From: Hungatella sp. UBA3402
GTDB lineage: Bacteria > Bacillota > Clostridia > Lachnospirales > Lachnospiraceae
Assembly: GCA_002358555.1 (NCBI GenBank)
Contig: DEPC01000079.1
Span: 1 to 14,540, forward strand
Length of the DNA stretch: 14,540 bases
Direction: 5' to 3'
Position numbers and translations under genes: made by a program. Below, one piece after another: positions 7,932-14,280 of this stretch (its first letter is position 1; every line of letters begins with the position of its first letter). The notes under the pieces are model-generated. The model did no database searches. It was not told the DNA's origin and was given only the letters and a program-made list of their open reading frames with translations.

Positions 7932-7969
7932 GCAGAAATTTATCTAACGTATGTTCGATAAATTTCTGC
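7932..7969 (+). terminator. Strong hairpin: terminator or IS91 end structure
   Basis: GCAGAAATTTATC (7932-7944) pairs perfectly with GATAAATTTCTGC (7957-7969). Inside the 12-base loop, AAC and GTT can extend the stem past one mismatch. TTATTTTATG follows. It sits 30 bases after the small acidic ORF. The position fits a terminator for that gene or the hairpin found at one end of IS91-type elements. The two roles are not exclusive. Confidence 0.65.
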
Positions 7970-8082
7970 TTATTTTATGCCCCTTAAATCCCGGAATTTC
8001 CTATAAAGCAAGAAAAAGAGACCAGGGAATTCTCTTCCTCAGCCTGTCTTATTTAATTATTCATTCTTTTTCTTTCCATCCA

Positions 8083-8247
8083 TTATGTATTAAATGTGAA
8101 GACAACCTCTGTTGTCCTATCAGCAGTATCAGGTGCAAATATTGTTGTATCCTTAATATATTTCCTATCAGCACCCCTTGCTGTCTGACCTGTAGATACA
8201 TATAATTGATTACCCTGTTGACTGCCTGCTGCCCTTCTTTTCCTATT
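8083..8247 (-). pseudogene. Fragment of a VaFE-type surface-protein repeat
   Basis: One minus-strand frame reads GNQLYVSTGQTARGADRKYI and then KDTTIFAPDTADRTTEVVFT, ending FNT and a TAA at 8083. The pattern STG-x-ADG-x-I-x-TTFTPDTADGT-x-EVVFTF is typical of VaFE repeats in sortase-anchored proteins of Firmicutes. The frame is closed by a TAA at 8248 and has no start, so this is a remnant of less than one repeat. It is not part of any intact gene in the window. The family match is from memory of the repeat pattern and is moderately sure. Confidence 0.5.
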
Positions 8248-8250
8248 TTA

Positions 8251-8987
8251 AAACATTTTAAAGTATCAGATTATTTATATCATTTTTTCTATTAACCGTT
8301 ATACCATGGACATTCTGAGCCTCATAGAGCAATTTTTATATAGAAACCATTACTATCCATCTAATCCATAAAATTATCCTCATAATACTTCAATACACAT
8401 TCTGGTAACACTCTGGAATCCTCTTTATAGTCCATCCAGAAAAACATCTTCTTTTACTTTTTAATACATTTTTGCCTTTTGGGGACTGCTGGAAATTCTT
8501 GATATAAATTTAAAGATGAAATATATAAACAGAAAAAAAGAGGAAGATTTTCCTGCTTGCAACAAATACAAGCTTAACTATATATGTAAAGTCTACAGGG
8601 CAGCAGACTGCATATAGAAAATTCCATATTTACTGGTAAAACACAAAAATTTAGTTTTCATATCCTCATATAATATAACCAAATACAATTATCAGATTTA
8701 TAGAACAAGTTCTATGTTAAAACCATATTCCTGCTAATCCTCACAAATGTCCCAGCAGAGCTTTCAGGCAGATGTTTATAAACTTTTTTAAGCCACTTTA
8801 TATTCTATCCATTAAAATCCTATTCTTTTTATGTTTTTTATTAATTTATAGCAGTTGTATTACATACCAGAATTTTTTTTAAAACAAATACCTTCCATCT
8901 AAATAAGGCAGGAAAATAAAGGAAAAACGCAGAAGAAATACCAGTTATTTTTTCCATGCACCCAATATAAGAAAACCCCTCCAGATT
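8251..8987. other. AT-rich stretch without an intact gene
   Basis: No convincing gene on either strand. A 28-codon minus-strand frame at 8361-8447 (MFFWMDYKEDSRVLPECVLK...) has an AAAAGAAG before its ATG but matches nothing I know. A 74-codon frame near 8841-9065 has no ribosome-binding site and low-complexity content. The stretch contains a perfect 16-base palindrome at 8700-8715. It separates IS debris from the methyltransferase/toxin-antitoxin cassette. Confidence 0.6.
8700..8715. repeat. Perfect palindrome ATAGAAC-AA-GTTCTAT
   Basis: Seven-base arms around AA in otherwise featureless DNA. The GAAC-N2-GTTC core is two bases too short for the Bacillus-type LexA site (GAAC-N4-GTTC). It may be a binding site for an unknown dimeric regulator or a relic. 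Confidence 0.4.
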
Positions 8988-9033
8988 AAAGAACATCAGA
9001 AAAAGCTGTAAATACCTTTTCCTGATGTTCTTT
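8988..9033 (-). terminator. Terminator of the toxin-antitoxin operon
   Basis: Two 18-base arms (8988-9005 and 9016-9033) pair with a single G-U in the minus-strand RNA around a 10-base loop. The structure starts 28 bases after the antitoxin stop and ends in CTTTAAT. Placement and stem strength fit an intrinsic terminator, although the U-run is short. Confidence 0.65.
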
Positions 9034-9061
9034 GAAAACCTGTAATCTTGCCAGCATATAT

Positions 9062-10090
9062 TCATATCTGCAGGCTGTCTGCATACTTATACCTGATAAT
9101 ATCCCCTTGTGCAGTTTCTGTATATGCCTTTTCCTTGTGCATAAATTCCACAATCTCCCTTTTTGTCATCTTCCCAAGCTTCCTGATAACCATATCCAGT
9201 ATTTCTTTATCCACATAATTAAGTGCAGGATAAGCAGATGCTTCCTGCAGGCTGAAGTGGTATGCATATGTTTCCCCCATATCTACTTCTTCGCAAGGAA
9301 CCCCTTTCAGGTTTATAATTGAACCATGCCCTACCGGGACTGCCCCCATAGGCAGGGCCTGGTATGCAAGGCCTGTTATTGCACTGCCCCTCCTTTTATA
9401 AGAAAGCTGGTCTGAATACCACATCAGTTTCATCAGTTTTACCTTATACAGGCTGGTCACTTTGTCTGCAGCAGCAAAATACCGTATTACATCCACAACT
9501 TTATCTAAAGAAAGTACAGTATTCCCCTGGAGCATGCTGTTACCTTGGATTTTTGCATACCTTGCTTCAATCGCCCTTCTCAGGTAACTGTCCTGGTTAT
9601 CTTCATAAAGGGCTGCAGCTGTTTCAAAATATTTATGGTAAGATTCCACCAAAAGGCTGTCTTCTGCACCTTTTAACAGGTCCAGAAACCATCCAGGGTC
9701 ATGTCCGATTTTTTTCAATATAGTGTCATGTGCCTTATCCTGTACCTGGTACCCCTCATACCTGGTTATAGTCTTGCCTCCCCATCCCAGAAGGGTACAG
9801 AGGTCTTTCTGGCTGATGCCATACTTCCTGCGGATAGCAACAATTTCCCCAGAAGTAAGAAGCCCCTGTGATTTCCTGTAAGCATCCCTGACAGCAACAG
9901 TATTCCGGCCTGCCTGTTCTTCATCCATATATAATTCTTCTGCTTCATCACAATAAAAATACACCGCTTCATACTCCACTGGTACATCCTTAAAACTGGC
10001 CCGTTCCATTACACGGACTGTTTTCACCTCATGTTCTTCCATGCAGCAGGTACACAGACATTTCCTGCTGTAAACCACTTCCATATCCAT
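9062..10090 (-). CDS. Antitoxin: YgiT/MqsA-type N-terminus, HTH and Panacea (SocA) domain
   Basis: Protein of 342 residues with three parts. Residues 10-60 resemble the MqsA/YgiT zinc domain. The first knuckle is CLCTCC (residues 11-16), but the second is YCDEAEE (C47), with Ala where the second Cys is expected. Residues 79-128 are the MqsA-like HTH: SGEIVAIRRKYGISQKDLCT, then GWGGKTITRYEG. Residues 195-330 carry a Panacea/SocA (DUF4065) domain, with KVKLMKLMWYSDQLSYKRRG and GLAYQALPMGAVP. Panacea domains neutralise many different toxins by direct binding, and the HTH should repress the operon. The ATG follows AAAGGGGGTG. The gene starts 14 bases after the putative toxin, the toxin-first order known from mqsRA. 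Confidence 0.88.
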   Translation of the reverse strand: MDMEVVYSRKCLCTCCMEEHEVKTVRVMERASFKDVPVEYEAVYFYCDEAEELYMDEEQAGRNTVAVRDAYRKSQGLLTSGEIVAIRRKYGISQKDLCTLLGWGGKTITRYEGYQVQDKAHDTILKKIGHDPGWFLDLLKGAEDSLLVESYHKYFETAAALYEDNQDSYLRRAIEARYAKIQGNSMLQGNTVLSLDKVVDVIRYFAAADKVTSLYKVKLMKLMWYSDQLSYKRRGSAITGLAYQALPMGAVPVGHGSIINLKGVPCEEVDMGETYAYHFSLQEASAYPALNYVDKEILDMVIRKLGKMTKREIVEFMHKEKAYTETAQGDIIRYKYADSLQI

Positions 10091-10104
10091 GAAAACACCC
10101 CCTT

Positions 10105-10545
10105 TCAGTCCTTCCTGTATGGGAACATCCCTGGTGTAAATGCCCTTTCTGCAAAATGGAAAGACATCACAAAAGCTGCCGGGTACCCATACATGCCAAG
10201 CAGTTCCACCCTGATTTTGATATATACATCATCCCTGCCATTGTAAACTTTCCCAAATTCCCTCATCCCACTTCTTTTTGGAAACCTGGTGTCTGTAACT
10301 GTCCTTATATATTCTTCTTCAGTGAGGGTCATTAATTCCCTTTTCAAGGCATCCACCGGATTTTCATCTGGGAATAATTTATCCATTGTATACTGGTTGG
10401 TAAATTTTTCATCCCTCTGCCTGTCAACCAGCCTGTGTACCTGGAAATTTATCTTTGCACCATTACTAAGTGCATACTTCAAATTTTGTATATAGGATTT
10501 TACTTCTAACCTGCTTTCAATCCGCTCTCTTGTTTCTTCTGCCAA
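10105..10545 (-). CDS. MqsR-like toxin, partner of the Panacea antitoxin
   Basis: Protein of 146 residues. Its C-terminal half follows the MqsR pattern: LTEEEYIRTVTD (residues 74-85), then GKVYNGRDDVYIKIRVELL, then FVMSFHFAE. This parallels GLSESDFYKS, VYLKITV and LIVSFKE of E. coli MqsR, a RelE-fold mRNA interferase. Y108 matches the MqsR tyrosine in VYLKI, and R81 stands where MqsR has its active-site Lys. It is longer than MqsR (98 residues) because of an N-terminal extension. The start is TTG at 10545, with AAAGGAG six bases upstream. No ATG has a comparable site. Position before a YgiT-HTH-Panacea gene supports the toxin role. RNA cleavage is inferred. Confidence 0.7.
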   Translation of the reverse strand: MAEETRERIESRLEVKSYIQNLKYALSNGAKINFQVHRLVDRQRDEKFTNQYTMDKLFPDENPVDALKRELMTLTEEEYIRTVTDTRFPKRSGMREFGKVYNGRDDVYIKIRVELLGMYGYPAAFVMSFHFAERAFTPGMFPYRKD

Positions 10546-10563
10546 TCCAGTCTCCTTTGTTGT

Positions 10564-10579
10564 AGTATCAACTGATACT
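10564..10579 (-). promoter_or_regulatory. Operator-like palindrome AGTATCA-GT-TGATACT
   Basis: Perfect seven-base arms with a two-base centre, lying just downstream of the -10 of the toxin promoter and before its ribosome-binding site. This is where a self-repressing antitoxin would bind. The HTH of the antitoxin is the obvious candidate. Confidence 0.65.
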
Positions 10580-10582
10580 TTT

Positions 10583-10611
10583 ATAATATTCCAAAACCCT
10601 TCTTATGTCAA
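10583..10611 (-). promoter_or_regulatory. Promoter of the toxin-antitoxin operon
   Basis: Minus strand: TTGACA (10606-10611), 17-base spacer, TATTAT (10583-10588). It starts 12 bases after the stop of the upstream 436-residue gene, so the pair can be transcribed separately from the methyltransferase operon. Confidence 0.7.
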
Positions 10612-10623
10612 CCAGAAATACTA

Positions 10624-11934
10624 TTACAAGTATAACCTTCCTGTCCTAGCCCCCCCCCTGCCTGTAGTTTTTTTTATTTTTTCCTGTTCCTCTGGCTTCG
10701 CAACCTGCCATATTTTGCAGACTGTCCTCTCTGCCTCTTCCCATGTAATGCCACCCTGGAGCAGTTTTTCATCAATTTTCTCAATTTCCTTCCATGCATC
10801 AAAAACAATAATGGAACCCAGACCTGTATAAGAGCCACTGCTTGTTGTCAATGCCAGGGCATAGTCTGTAATTTCTCTTTTATTTTTCGCATTAAAATAT
10901 TTCGGTATATAATTATTTTTTCTGTAAAACTCAATATACTGCCTGGTTACATAGCTTTTATCTTTATTATTCACTTCTTCCAGATGGTCCGGGTCAAACT
11001 CCATGATGATGTATCCGTTGGAAATATATCCACCATCATCTTTGAATGTGCCAGTATCTGTACTGTTTTCCTCCTGCAGTTCCCTGAGAAACTCTACCAG
11101 TGTGCTGGTCTCAGCTGTCTGCTCTGTAAAATATCTGGGAAAGGATAAACTATTACCCTGTTCCATATGTTTTTTGCGGTAACTTTCAGAAAAAACCATA
11201 TGGTAGCTGTATTTCCTGCTGTCTGCACAAAGTCCTTCCCCATAACCATATTCCACAGCTATAAGCCTGCTTCCATCCGGGAAATCATACTTATAATATG
11301 CTGCATGGATGTTCTGGTCTATATACCACAGCCCCCAGCCCTCCGCATTTTCCAACCACTCCCTGCGTTCTGCATCACTTTTAAGTTCTGGAAAGGCTGC
11401 CAGTATAGATACTTTGGAAATGCTATTTACATGCGGTGTCGCATGAGTCCCAGCCTGTGTTGTCTTATCGGAGGTTTCCTCCGTTCCGGATTTTTGTGAT
11501 TCCCTGTCTTTTCTTTTAAATTCCCGGATTTCCTTTACTGTCATGTCTGGTGAAATCCCCTGCCTTTTATCTGCACCCACATTCAGCATCTCTGTCAGCT
11601 GTGACAGTGAATAACCCTGGTATCTGGCATCAAGTTCTGGTGAACTGCCACTTTCTGAAAACTCAGTGCAGATGTTTATAAACCTTGTTGCTGTTGGCTG
11701 GGAAATATTAAACTTTTCTTTTGCAAATTCATATATGTTTTTATATCCTTCCTTTTGATACCAGCCGTTATCTTTTATCTTTTTCAGATGCCATCCAAGC
11801 CTGACAAATGACTTTTTTATATTTTTTAGTTCTGTCCTTATAATATCCACTGATTTTCCATATCCTGTATCACATACATCTGTACTGACTGCTTCGTCCA
11901 CAGACCGGCCTTCCAAATACATATTCTTACCCAT
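10624..11934 (-). CDS. HTH protein of unknown role, linked to the methyltransferase
   Basis: Protein of 436 residues. Residues 30-115 form a helical DNA-binding-like module: VDIIRTELKNIKKSFVRLGW, then GYKNIYEFAKEKFNISQPTA and TRFINICTEFS, with an HTH at about 66-92. Such modules occur in plasmid and mobile-element proteins of Clostridia. Residues 120-165 are polar linker. The C-terminal half from about 175 (VSILAAFPELKSDAERREWL) is not a domain I recognise. I see no clear PD-(D/E)xK or HNH nuclease motif. The ATG at 11934 follows AGGAGGAGG, 22 bases after the methyltransferase stop, so the two are co-transcribed. The last residues are encoded across a run of nine G, where slippage would change the C-terminus. 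It could be an accessory or target-binding protein. Confidence 0.7.
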   Translation of the reverse strand: MGKNMYLEGRSVDEAVSTDVCDTGYGKSVDIIRTELKNIKKSFVRLGWHLKKIKDNGWYQKEGYKNIYEFAKEKFNISQPTATRFINICTEFSESGSSPELDARYQGYSLSQLTEMLNVGADKRQGISPDMTVKEIREFKRKDRESQKSGTEETSDKTTQAGTHATPHVNSISKVSILAAFPELKSDAERREWLENAEGWGLWYIDQNIHAAYYKYDFPDGSRLIAVEYGYGEGLCADSRKYSYHMVFSESYRKKHMEQGNSLSFPRYFTEQTAETSTLVEFLRELQEENSTDTGTFKDDGGYISNGYIIMEFDPDHLEEVNNKDKSYVTRQYIEFYRKNNYIPKYFNAKNKREITDYALALTTSSGSYTGLGSIIVFDAWKEIEKIDEKLLQGGITWEEAERTVCKIWQVAKPEEQEKIKKTTGRGGARTGRLYL

Positions 11935-11956
11935 ATTAAAATTCCTCCTCCTGTTG

Positions 11957-13147
11957 TTATACTGTTTCCATATACATCTGGTTACAAATTCCTGGAACAT
12001 CTGTTTTTCCATTCATCCTTTCATCTGTACACACAAATGACGGGTCTTTCACAAGCTTGTATAAATGTTCCCCCAGCAGCTGCACGCAGTTTGTGACAAT
12101 CCCATTCCCCGCCTGCCTGCAGAGCTGGCTGTTTGCTATTCCCAGTCCCCTGCATTTATCTGCATCTTCTGGTGTAAGCCCCATAAGCTGGAAGCACTGC
12201 GTTGGTGTAAGCCTTTGTGCTGAATAATGTTTCTTTTTTGTTTTTTCATTTACTGGAATATCTTGTACAACAGGCAATGCCATGCCAGAAGGTACACCGT
12301 CCCCAGCCAGTGTATCCAGAAGTGCAACCAGCCTTTTATCATGGATGGGATGGCTTATGTCTGAGCCTGGGCTTAGTATATCCCCAACTTTCATACTGCA
12401 CTCAAATGATACCGGAAAAGTATACCTGCCAAGCCCGGTTTCTTCCCTGATACAGACAATAAATACCCTTTCCCTTGTCTGGGGTATGCCACAGTTTTTT
12501 GCATTTATTACATTCCAGTATGTTTTATAGCCAAGCCTGTGCAAGGCAGCCAATATTTTTTCAAAATCCTGCTTGAATTTGCCTATTAAATCTTTTACAT
12601 TTTCAAACAGGATGTATTCCGGCTGTGTATCATCCTGTACTGCCCTTTCCAGCAGACGCATGACCTGCCACACAAGCGAACTCCTTGTGCCAGAGCTTTC
12701 TTCCAGTCCCTTTCCTTTCCCTGCACATGAGATATCAGTACATGGAAAATTGCATGACCAGAAATCCGCCATGGGCAGAGCTTCAATCCTGCTGATATCA
12801 CCAAGGTTATGGCACAGGCGGTTTGCAAGCCAGTGCTTCCTGGTTTCGTACTCTTTGTCTTTCCTGTTTCTGTTCCAGTTATAAGCTTTTCCTTTCTCTG
12901 GATTAAACCCGATATTTTTATCAGTAAGTTCCTTTATCATTTCCTCCTCATCTGGATAAAAACTGTAGCTGTTAACCATCTCCTGTGTAAGTCCTTTGTG
13001 TACTGCTGCATATCCACAAACTGCCTCCTTATCTATTTCCGAAACTGCAAGTACATCAAGGTCAACCACCCCTGAATTTTCCAGTCCCCTTTCCTGGCAG
13101 CCAATACCAGAAAACAGGATGTTTGCTGTAAGCTTTAATTTCTCCAT
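11957..13147 (-). CDS. DNA (cytosine-5-)-methyltransferase
   Basis: Protein of 396 residues carrying the ordered C5 motifs: I, LFSGIGCQERGL (residues 11-22); II, SEIDKEA; IV, FPCTDIS with catalytic C136; VI, ENV (182-184); VIII, QTRER (223-227); IX, RLTPTQCFQLMG; X, QAGNGIVTN (345-353). It transfers methyl from SAM to cytosine C5. The region between motifs VIII and IX, which reads the target, is short (about 237-310), so the site cannot be predicted. There is a long insertion between motifs II and IV. I prefer the ATG at 13147. The ATG at 13156 has AAAGGG only one base before it. It is the first gene of the minus-strand operon. No endonuclease is recognisable beside it, so it may be solitary. 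Confidence 0.93.
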   Translation of the reverse strand: MEKLKLTANILFSGIGCQERGLENSGVVDLDVLAVSEIDKEAVCGYAAVHKGLTQEMVNSYSFYPDEEEMIKELTDKNIGFNPEKGKAYNWNRNRKDKEYETRKHWLANRLCHNLGDISRIEALPMADFWSCNFPCTDISCAGKGKGLEESSGTRSSLVWQVMRLLERAVQDDTQPEYILFENVKDLIGKFKQDFEKILAALHRLGYKTYWNVINAKNCGIPQTRERVFIVCIREETGLGRYTFPVSFECSMKVGDILSPGSDISHPIHDKRLVALLDTLAGDGVPSGMALPVVQDIPVNEKTKKKHYSAQRLTPTQCFQLMGLTPEDADKCRGLGIANSQLCRQAGNGIVTNCVQLLGEHLYKLVKDPSFVCTDERMNGKTDVPGICNQMYMETV

Positions 13148-13165
13148 ATATACCATGCCCTTTCT

Positions 13166-13200
13166 GCCGGTTTACCGGCCTCCTGTGTGCCTGTTACAGG
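13166..13200 (-). promoter_or_regulatory. Two inverted repeats before the methyltransferase gene
   Basis: GCCGGT-TT-ACCGGC (13166-13179) is a perfect 14-base palindrome directly before the ribosome-binding site, so it would form a hairpin in the leader. It also contains two CCGG sites. CCTGT-T-ACAGG (13190-13200) is an 11-base odd palindrome just upstream. Either could be an operator for the divergent HTH protein or for methylation-linked self-control. Confidence 0.5.
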
Positions 13201-13254
13201 GTCATGGTATCAACTTTTTTCATTCCATCCGGTTTTGCAAAAATGGAAAGTATA

Positions 13255-13288
13255 TTTTGTAGCTTTTTGTAACTTTTTATGATATAAT
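13255..13288 (+). promoter_or_regulatory. Tandem decamers and -10 for the HTH gene
   Basis: TTTTGTAGCT (13255-13264) and TTTTGTAACT (13265-13274) are repeated with a 10-base period, one DNA turn, followed by a partial third copy and then TATAAT (13283-13288). I see no good -35 at 16-18 bases, which fits a regulated or activated promoter. The start of the HTH gene is about 60 bases downstream. Confidence 0.45.
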
Positions 13289-13350
13289 TTCTTATATTTA
13301 CATACATATAGATACAATTTCTATACAAGATTAACCAGGAGATTAGCGGG

Positions 13351-13974
13351 ATGAAAAAGAAACAAAAAAGACCATTGACAGACAAGGATATATATGTCTG
13401 CAATAGTTTCAAAGAAAAACGTATAAAATGTGGCATGGACCAGAAGGAATGGGCAGAGGTTATAGGTATAAGCCTTGGCCTGGTCAAAGGTATTGAAGGG
13501 CATGTGCGCAGATGCACACCCAGCACAGAAGAAAAAGTAAAGAAATATATGGAACAGTTCTATGCCTCCCCAGACGCACCTGATACCCACAGCCTTGAAG
13601 AACGTATACTGCATGATGTGTTTCTGGACCATATGGGCATGATAGGAAAGAAAGAGGCTGCCTATTATGCTGACCCCTGCATAATGTCAATATGTAAAAT
13701 CTTATCTCTATCAGACAATCTGGGGACAAAGGATGGACAAAAACTGTATTTCCAAAATTTAGCCATACTCCTCAATATGCTCACTATTGCATCTTATGAA
13801 TCCACTGGTGCTATAACTGATGGACTGGATGTACTGGATATTGCAATAAAATTGCGTGCTGACTTCATAAAAAAACTGGACAAGAACTATAAAACCGCAA
13901 GGGAAACTTCTGTACCTAAAAAAGAGGAAACAGAAAAACAGTTAAGCCTTTTTGATGATATAGACAATACATAA
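13351..13974 (+). CDS. HTH regulator divergent from the methyltransferase
   Basis: Protein of 207 residues. Residues 18-66 form a Cro/CI-like HTH (NSFKEKRIKCGMDQKEWAEV, then IGISLGLVKGIEG), like the first part of controller proteins in restriction-modification systems. It is about twice their length. The remainder (residues 80-180) is mainly helical with no family I recognise, and the C-terminus is basic then acidic (EEKQ-like, ending SLFDDIDNT). The start ATG follows CAGGAG at nine bases. Divergent placement, with palindromes and tandem decamers between the two genes, suggests that it controls its own gene and the methyltransferase operon. That role is inferred. Confidence 0.8.
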   Translation: MKKKQKRPLTDKDIYVCNSFKEKRIKCGMDQKEWAEVIGISLGLVKGIEGHVRRCTPSTEEKVKKYMEQFYASPDAPDTHSLEERILHDVFLDHMGMIGKKEAAYYADPCIMSICKILSLSDNLGTKDGQKLYFQNLAILLNMLTIASYESTGAITDGLDVLDIAIKLRADFIKKLDKNYKTARETSVPKKEETEKQLSLFDDIDNT

Positions 13975-14025
13975 GGACTGCTGCAAACACAAGCCGGATT
14001 TTGGAAGGGATATTATACTGATACC

Positions 14026-14280
14026 AGTGTCCAAAGTATCTTGCATATATTTAGGTACAACACTTCCTATAACTCCCTGTATTGTATCATACAAAGAAAT
14101 ACCATTTTTTAACTCAATACACTGCTTTAGAAATTCTTAATTTGATTTTGCAAAAATTTCAATTTCTTCCCAAGTATCCGCATTTGCTAGTTTTGCAAAC
14201 ATTACAATTTTCATAATGGCAAACAGTTTACGCTTTGCTTTTTTTCCTGTTTTTTTGTCCTTAACTAACTCTATTGTTTT
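14026..14280 (-). pseudogene. ISAs1-family transposase, N-terminal remnant
   Basis: The minus-strand frame reads KTIELVKDKKTGKKAKRKLF, then VMFAKLANADTWEEIEIFAK, then SN, a TAA at 14137-14139, and EFLKQCIELKNGISLYDTIQ. The pattern FA-x-LANAD-x-WEEIEIFAK...F-x-K-x-x-x-L-x-NGI-x-x-x-DTI is the N-terminal domain of ISAs1-type transposases. The catalytic DDE part is absent and the frame carries a stop, so it is dead. It marks the right edge of the methyltransferase/toxin-antitoxin cassette. Confidence 0.7.

Larger units (their letters stand above)
6660..7969 (+). mobile_element. Decayed IS91-family (rolling-circle) insertion sequence
   Basis: The element comprises a broken HUH transposase, a small downstream ORF and a strong hairpin at its right side. 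The left boundary is set where minus-strand remnant coding gives way to transposase coding near 6660. The right boundary is less certain and is placed at the end of the hairpin. IS91 elements have no terminal inverted repeats or target duplications, so the ends cannot be fixed from this sequence alone. Confidence 0.65.

Noticed and set aside
7951..8205. Plus-strand frame of 84 codons after the hairpin
   Set aside because: It starts within the hairpin, has no ribosome-binding site and lies opposite the VaFE-like fragment.
8700..8715. LexA (SOS) box
   Set aside because: Spacing between GAAC and GTTC is two bases, where the Bacillus-type box needs four, and no gene follows closely.
8841..9065. 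Minus-strand frame of 74 codons
   Set aside because: Low-complexity content, no ribosome-binding site, and it overlaps the terminator hairpin.
10624..11934. Restriction endonuclease partner of the methyltransferase
   Set aside because: Position fits, but I see no clear nuclease motif, so I list it only as unknown.
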